NCBI GenBank assembly: GCA_000611775.1
Contig: KK106984.1
Span: 4,493,416 to 4,557,415 of the forward strand
Direction: 5' to 3'
From: Umbilicaria muhlenbergii
Lineage: Eukaryota > Ascomycota > Lecanoromycetes > Umbilicariales > Umbilicariaceae
Length of the DNA stretch: 64,000 bases
The position numbers and the translations under genes were made by a program. The notes under the pieces were generated by a model that did not search any database, had not been told where the DNA came from, and saw only the letters and a program-made list of their open reading frames with translations. How positions within the stretch are numbered: position 1 is the stretch's first letter; the number at the start of each line of letters is the position of its first letter. Positions 59,017 through 64,000 of the stretch are shown here, one piece after another.

Positions 59017-60920
59017 TATTTAAGCTCAAGAGGTTTAATGACTCAAGGATTATGAGTAAGTGATGACCTCAGACACAGGAAGAGTGTGCTAACATTATAA
59101 TGCTGCAGTTATATGAAATTGAGTACAGCACACTTGATATGCTCAGATTAAAACTCAACAAACTGCTATTTTGAGTATTTTGCTACATCAGGTACATCAG
59201 CAGATTGAAATGAATAAAATTGAAGAAGCAATGAATGTTAAAGCAGTTGATAACTCATATGTTGACACATTGAATGACCTGTCAATGTATGAGATGAACA
59301 GTCAATGGTTTTCAAGCTCACTGCTGCATTTATCAAGGGATTAAAACAACTCTTCTAGCTCAGAATCACTGAATAGAAGCACTTTCTACAAAGATTAATC
59401 AAAGCTGAAGAGCAGTAAGGAGGACAACAGTGATGATGAAAAAAAGTTCAAGAGAAACAGCAATGAAGATGACAAAGAAAATGAAAGTGAAGAAAAGAGT
59501 GAGAACAAGAATAAAGAAGACATTAATAATGAAGATAAGAAAAAGGCAAGACATATCAAGCTGTCACTTATGATGAAGTGCTAATGTGACATAAAACATC
59601 ACAAGGCATGTTAAACATTCAGCAGCTAAGAACTGACTCAGTTCTGAATCAACAGATGAACTCAACAATGCTGAGAAGCACAGCTTTAACATTAAGAGAG
59701 TGAACCTCTATATGCTGTTGATAAAAATGAAGAAGCATAAGAAGTCATGTAGAGAACCTGCTGATTAAGATTGAAACTGAACACAATTCACAGGACAGGT
59801 GAAATTGAACATCATGAAGATGAAACACTTCTGAGTGAGTAACAGTATCATCAATGATCAAGTCAACTATGAGAAATTTGTTGATACTCACAGAGGCAAG
59901 AAGACAGTGACTGTGTTATAAAAGAAAAGAGAGATTCAAGAGAAGAAGAATTAAACATGTAAATCTTTTAAATTCTTGAAAAACTTATTGAACATGTGAA
60001 TGCATTAATAACAACATTCTAGTTAGCACTCTCAATGTTAATGATGCTTGAATCATGACTCATTTATTTCTTTCTCTCTTTGGCTGTCTTCCTTCATTTT
60101 AATGTTGCTCAAATCAGGCTAATGATGTGTTCTTGATAGTCAAAGCTTACACTACTGAATTAATTCTATCATTCAGCACTTTCCTGAGCGTTAAATGTCA
60201 TTTGAGCAATGAAAGCTGAGTGTGACCTCAGTGAGAGCTGAGTGTAGCGTCAACATCAATGTCAGGGAGTTGCAGGCTGAGGAATGAGGCTTCAGCAGTG
60301 ATGATGACAGTGAGTATGATGATGCTGAAGTCACAGAAGCAGTATGAGGTTGAGGATTTATTCAAACAGTTGCAGCTGCATCATATGATGATGATGTTCA
60401 AAGTGATGATTACAAGTCAGCACACAGCATGCAGATTGAAAGATCAAGAGATAATTCACAATCTGCACTACACATATACCTCATAAAAAGGGATGATGAA
60501 TGAGTCTACAGTCATTTGAGGTTAATCATGTATAAATGTATCTTGCAATGTCTGCATTATACACAATATTCTCTCATGACTTGAAAGTTCAATGAACTCA
60601 CACAATGTTCATTGAACAACAAGTATGTTCAATGAACATTCATCATCTATAGTACTTCAAACATGAAAGATGAACATAGCACTGAATTAACAATGTGTAA
60701 ACTCAACAACATCATCATGTAAATCATAAGAATCAGATGAAATAAACCTAGCGCTCAGTGAACTATAATGATGTTGACAGTTGAAAGTGGCATCATCAAT
60801 GTTATTAACTTGTATACATTATGCGCTCTTATGAATTTCCACGGCAAAGCTGCGTGAAATAATAGCATCAATAAAAGCAATGTTTGTGCAATACACAAAT
60901 GACACAAATAAAAGCACTCT
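59017..60920. other. AT-rich decayed DNA, unassigned
   Basis: The first part continues the last frame of the 4.2-kb repeat. Around 59,400-59,560 the + strand encodes a Lys/Glu/Asn-rich low-complexity stretch, and 59,640-59,960 reads as a basic protein with stops. I recognise no family. A TTCAWTGAA cluster lies at 60,588. Confidence 0.4.
60588..60636. promoter_or_regulatory. Phased TTCAWTGAA cluster, 20-bp period
   Basis: Sites start at 60,588, 60,608 and 60,628 in unassigned AT-rich DNA. Confidence 0.55.
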
Positions 60921-61022
60921 GAGCGGCCATGAGCTATGACATGAGATCAGCAGATCAGAGCGCATTATGTTAATGTTAAACAAATGATACTAACTCATAT
61001 CCTCATCACTAAATCACTGATG
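60921..61022. repeat. Transposon terminus related to the 86-bp TIR
   Basis: GACATGAGATCAGCAGATCA followed by GAGCGC closely follows the outer part of the 28,617 and 32,086 termini. The inner part (60,966-61,022) matches 61,609-61,669 as a direct repeat, with T or A at most places where that copy has C or G. Confidence 0.6.
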
Positions 61023-61557
61023 TTCAGAGGTGTGACAGAATGCATCATGAGCTGAGTAATAAATATCTTAAATGTGACTCATTTATATCTCTTTAAGTAA
61101 TTTGTTACAGCATTGATGTTGACATCTTTTCAGTTCTTCACTGCCCTGACTGAATGCTGTTCATTATCAAGGTGTATCAGATAATCCTTCATGATAAATA
61201 AAAATGCTGACTGAATCATTTAAGAAGTTAAGGCAGACTGAAGATGAGTGAATATCTTGTCATGAAGATCATTCATGCATTGAATCTCATCATAATTCAG
61301 GAAGGTCAAAAGATGATGAAATTTAATAAAGAAGTCTGAGAATCTTGCTGTTTTTTAAGTAAGTTTAATATATGCTTGATGAAAGTTTCTGAGCTTGTCT
61401 GAGTCTTTATAGATATCTTTCAAGTCTTTCAGAATGTCATCAACTGTTCAGTATAATTCAACTGAAAGCTCATATGAGGAGCAGGATTCAGTGTGTTGAG
61501 TGACTTTTTCACTCAGTCAAGACAACACATATCTCATGCAGTCAATCTCCTCTGAGA
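61023..61557. other. AT-rich DNA between two related termini
   Basis: CpG-poor, no frame of note and no recognised motif. It is bounded by the direct-repeat words at 60,966 and 61,609. Confidence 0.4.
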
Positions 61558-61573
61558 GGGGGGGGGGGGGGGG
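61558..61573. repeat. G16 homopolymer
   Basis: Sixteen G in a row at the exact boundary between CpG-poor DNA on the left and CpG-rich DNA on the right. It may be real or an assembly join. Confidence 0.8.
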
Positions 61574-61669
61574 TGCGGCGTTGCCTATAGTGCGGCGTTG
61601 CCCCGTGGGTTACGTTAGCGTTAGGTGAATGATACTAGCTCATATCCTCATTGCTAAATCACTGATGGA
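61574..61669. repeat. Little-mutated transposon terminus
   Basis: TGCGGCGTTGCC occurs twice (61,574 and 61,591), then TTACGTTAGCGTTAGG and CATATCCTCATTGCTAAATC. The latter part is the unmutated counterpart of 60,966-61,022. Confidence 0.6.
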
Positions 61670-61931
61670 GGAGCAGTGAGGGCAAGGGGTAAACAGTGTT
61701 AAGAGGGGTGGCTGTATCAACTTGCAATATGAAACCGTGCATCAAAAGTCATGACCAGACGCTAAAAATGCCACCTGCATGCCCCCCCTGCCTTAGACTT
61801 TATTCCTAATCAGGTAATACTTCATAAATTGAAAGAGTTTTATGTTTCAGATAAGTGAGTCAATTCAGCAGCTTTCTAAGCATATTAACATGCGTATAGG
61901 AACTGTACACCTTGACAGCAGCCTCCTCACT

Positions 61932-61987
61932 GTTGTTATTACTCTCACTGCTGCTGCTGCCGCCCTCACTGCCGCCGCCGGCCCCCC
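61932..61987. repeat. CTG/CCG-rich low-complexity tract
   Basis: Runs of GCTGCTGCTGCCGCC and GCCGCCGCC, then CCCCCC, in the noncoding left part of the Tc1 element. An 88-codon + strand frame over it is compositional. Confidence 0.75.
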
Positions 61988-62116
61988 CTCACTTATAAAA
62001 ACTGGCTCATCACTGCTGCTGATGTTCATCAGCCCCAACCCCTCACCCCTGGCAGCTCAAGCCAATGAAGTGCTGCCAGAATTGAAGCACCCCTTTACTG
62101 CCAGCTAGGCCTCACT

Positions 62117-62460
62117 GGCGCTGTTTCACGCTTCACACAGCCTCAGCTCTCACGTCCTCAAGTCACATGTCCTCATCCTCAGCCTCTTGTCGGATGTACC
62201 TCGCTGTCAGAGGAGGTGAAGACAAGGCTTGCAGAGAAGCTTCTGACAGTGAATATTGACTCAAGGCTAAGCAGCTCAGGCTCTGCTGGCGCTGTTTCAC
62301 ACCTCACAACACCTCACCCTTCACGTCCTTGAGTCACACGTCCTCATCCTCACCCTCACCCTCTAGCTGGACGTTCCTCACTGGCAGAGAAGGCAGAGAT
62401 AAAGCTTGTTGAGGAGCTTCTGGCAGGGGATGCTCACCCAGGGGTAAGAGGCTCAGAGTC
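62117..62460. repeat. 171-bp tandem duplication inside the Tc1 element
   Basis: GGCGCTGTTTCAC starts at 62,117 and 62,288, and the following 150-170 bp correspond (ACGTCCT, CTCATCCTCA, GAGCTTCTG words). It lies between the transposase stop and the left TIR. Confidence 0.75.
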
Positions 62461-62490
62461 TTGTCTGACTTGTTCAGCAGGCCTTGAAGC

Positions 62491-63792
62491 TCATGATCTC
62501 TTAGGGTGAGTGTCTTCATCTGTACGTCCTTCCTTATACTCATTGCCGCCGTCAAGCTCAAGAATCTTCTGGATATGGCGGGGAATTCACTCAATTCAGC
62601 GCTGAATCCTTCATTGCTCAAGGCCTTTGAGTCAGCAATGCCTTCACACTTTCTGAGCAGCAAGACGGTTCCAGGGAGCCTCATTCTTAGTGATATATCA
62701 TTTCATCCACATTCAGCAGGGCTCAATGACATTGAGGTCTGAAGAGTTGCCTGGCCATAGAAGATGAAAGATATTAGCATCAAGAAAGATTTGTTTCTGA
62801 TGTCTTGAGGCATGACTCAGCGCCTTGTCTTCTTGAACTGTGATTTCAGGATGATCTTTCTTGCACTCAAGAGCAAAGGGTATAAGCTTCTTGACAAGGA
62901 CTTCCCTCTGATATCATCATCAGTTAATACCCCTCTTGCATGCTTTTCATGTGACTGCTCCTTGCTTATCTGTATATCATCATTGTGGAGCATTACCTGA
63001 GGGTTTATCAGCCCTGTTCAAATTCATTCTTCACATCTTTGTAGCAATCTCTCACTCTGTTTGAGCTGCTGCTTCATTCTCATCATTCACTCTTTTTATA
63101 TATTCTATTGCTTTCTTCCTTGACTGAGCAGTCTCCTTCTCCCATATATGATATGGGCCTTTTTTATCGTATGAAAAACAGCCTCAAAACATGAATTCAG
63201 ATGCCCCTTTTCACCTTCATCTTGTGCAAGTCTTCTCATACTGTTCTTCAGCTGTTCTTCATACCCTAATCACCCCCCGTCTGTGCCTTAATATAACGCT
63301 GGTTTCATCAGTTCAAATGACTTATTTCCAGTCTTCAAGAGTTCAATGTTGAACTGTTTGAGCGAAAAATAGACGGGCTTCTTGCATGGCAGGTGTCAGG
63401 GCTGGCTTTCAGCTTGATTTTCACTTGTGCATCTTGTTTTTGTGGAGAATTTGAAGAATTGACATAGAGGAAAGCTTGAATTCAGCTTCAAGTTCAGTGA
63501 TAAACATCTCCCTGTCATAACAGTCCTTCTTAACTCTATTCAGGACTGCTTCTTCCTTGTCAGAAGTTACTATTTTGAGACAGCCAGAACAAGGAGCGTC
63601 TGCAACATATTCAGTCAATATTATCTTTGATTTCTCTGGATTGTAGCTTCTCTCTTGAGCAGTCTTCTTCAGGTGATTTACAGAATGTATAGATAAGCCT
63701 GTCAAGTCTGCAACAATCTTTGTAGGGGCTTCATACTCTGCTAAGGCAAGGGCTTGAACTCTGATCTCTGAATCATGTGATTTGACTATCAT
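62491..63792 (-). pseudogene. Tc1/mariner transposase, full-length frame with about twenty nonsense changes
   Basis: From the ATG at 63,792 to a TGA at 62,491 is 434 codons in a single frame. The first 123 codons are open and contain an N-terminal helix-turn-helix region (PTKIVADLTGLSIHSVNHLK). Then come KPALTPAM, TLEDWK, TDETSV (first catalytic Asp), KGASEFMF, GCFSYDKKGPYHIWEKE, VQEDKALSHA (second Asp), WPGNSSDLNVIEPC (third acidic residue) and IPRHIQKILELDGGNEYKEG. All stops are TGA, TAA or TAG where Arg, Gln or Trp is expected. No net frameshift is present. The protein would cut and reinsert the element at TA sites; this copy cannot make it. Confidence 0.9.
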
Positions 63793-63892
63793 ATTGCTGG
63801 ATATTGAGTATTCTAACTGACTACGAAGTCTACTACTAAAGGAAGATATTCAAAGGCTCCCCTTTTCCTCACAGCCTTTTCAGGGAGAGAAT

Positions 63893-63938
63893 CTACCCCC
63901 TGCCCTACCCCTGCCCTACTCCCTGCCCTACCCCTGTA
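63893..63938. repeat. C-rich minisatellite near right TIR
   Basis: Repeats of CTGCCCTACCCC with small variations. It precedes the right TIR; a shorter C-rich run follows the left TIR (GCCCCCCCTGCC near 61,780). Confidence 0.8.
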
Positions 63939-64000
63939 TGTGGCGCATGCACGAAAAGGCGCTAGTCATGACTTTTGGTGCACGGTTCCGTATATTCTAT

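Larger units (their letters stand above)
61730..63990 (-). mobile_element. Tc1/mariner element, 2.26 kb
   Basis: Inverted termini read GAAACCGTGCATCAAAAGTC at the left and its near reverse complement at the right (GACTTTTGGTGCACGGTTCC), with a looser match inward to GCATG-CC words. A TA dinucleotide flanks each end (61,728-61,729 and 63,991-63,992), the target duplication of this superfamily. The transposase is on the - strand. CpG survives, so mutation is lighter than in neighbouring repeats. Confidence 0.88.

Noticed and set aside
4790-60758. Shared word AACCTAGCGCTCAG at 4,790 and 60,745
   Set aside because: Fourteen bases match, but flanks do not. The first lies in a transposase frame. 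One short match is weak evidence of a shared element end.
61842-62108. 88-codon + strand frame in the Tc1 element
   Set aside because: Ala/Leu/Pro-rich reading caused by CTG and CCG runs, antisense and outside the transposase.
1-64000. tRNA, rRNA or other structured RNA genes
   Set aside because: I looked for tRNA-like arms and conserved rRNA words on both strands and found none I could support by eye.

Overview
The window looks like a repeat-rich chromosome segment of a filamentous ascomycete. Three observations support this: short GT-AG introns of 55-59 bp, a secreted purple acid phosphatase of fungal type, and long AT-rich tracts full of transposon coding sequence wrecked by C-to-T and G-to-A changes on both strands, as expected of RIP (repeat-induced point mutation) or a similar process. 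CpG is almost used up in these tracts while CpA/TpG stays common. Many Arg, Gln and Trp codons have become TGA, TAA or TAG, which is why open frames there are short.

Layout. 1-955: base composition of ordinary gene DNA, nothing recognised. 956-9,150: AT-rich, with a dead Plavaka/KDZ-type transposase (about 3,690-7,030, + strand) and a dead reading frame with 15-residue repeats (8,212-8,590, - strand). 9,150-12,700: a gene island holding the only clearly intact gene, a three-exon secreted purple acid phosphatase (9,958-11,652, - strand, 527 codons), with three CACGTG boxes upstream. 12,740-19,980: a truncated Ty3/gypsy gag-protease region, a 250-bp tandem duplication, a decayed satellite and microsatellites. 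19,987-27,129: a hAT-like element with an 8-bp target duplication, interrupted by a head-to-tail array of miniature LTR elements (742-bp unit, six units) and one more LTR. 28,187-34,140: an LTR, a long-TIR element enclosing dead gypsy RT and gag pieces, a roughly 700-bp foldback sequence, and a dead retropepsin. 34,350-37,170: a dead gag-like region on the - strand. 39,560-40,420: a dead copy of the spliceosomal DEAD-box helicase gene PRP28, still carrying an intron. 40,581-48,287: a satellite of about 23.8 near-identical 324-bp units. 48,440-59,016: a second dead Plavaka transposase whose 3' part, with a downstream companion reading frame, is tandemly duplicated as two 4.2-kb copies. 59,017-61,729: unassigned AT-rich DNA, TIR fragments and a G16 tract. 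61,730-63,990: a Tc1/mariner element with TA target sites and a full-length frame broken only by nonsense changes.

Only the phosphatase is convincingly functional. Its likely job is releasing phosphate from organic phosphate outside the cell, and the CACGTG boxes fit control by the PHO pathway (Pho4/NUC-1 type). Everything else is transposon debris, satellites, or a host-gene copy apparently inactivated by the same mutational process. Three features stand out: tandem arrays that stayed nearly identical in a RIP-like environment, a 9-bp palindrome repeated every 19-22 bp in several unrelated elements, and the intron-bearing PRP28 pseudogene. All family calls were made by reading translations by eye, without database searches.
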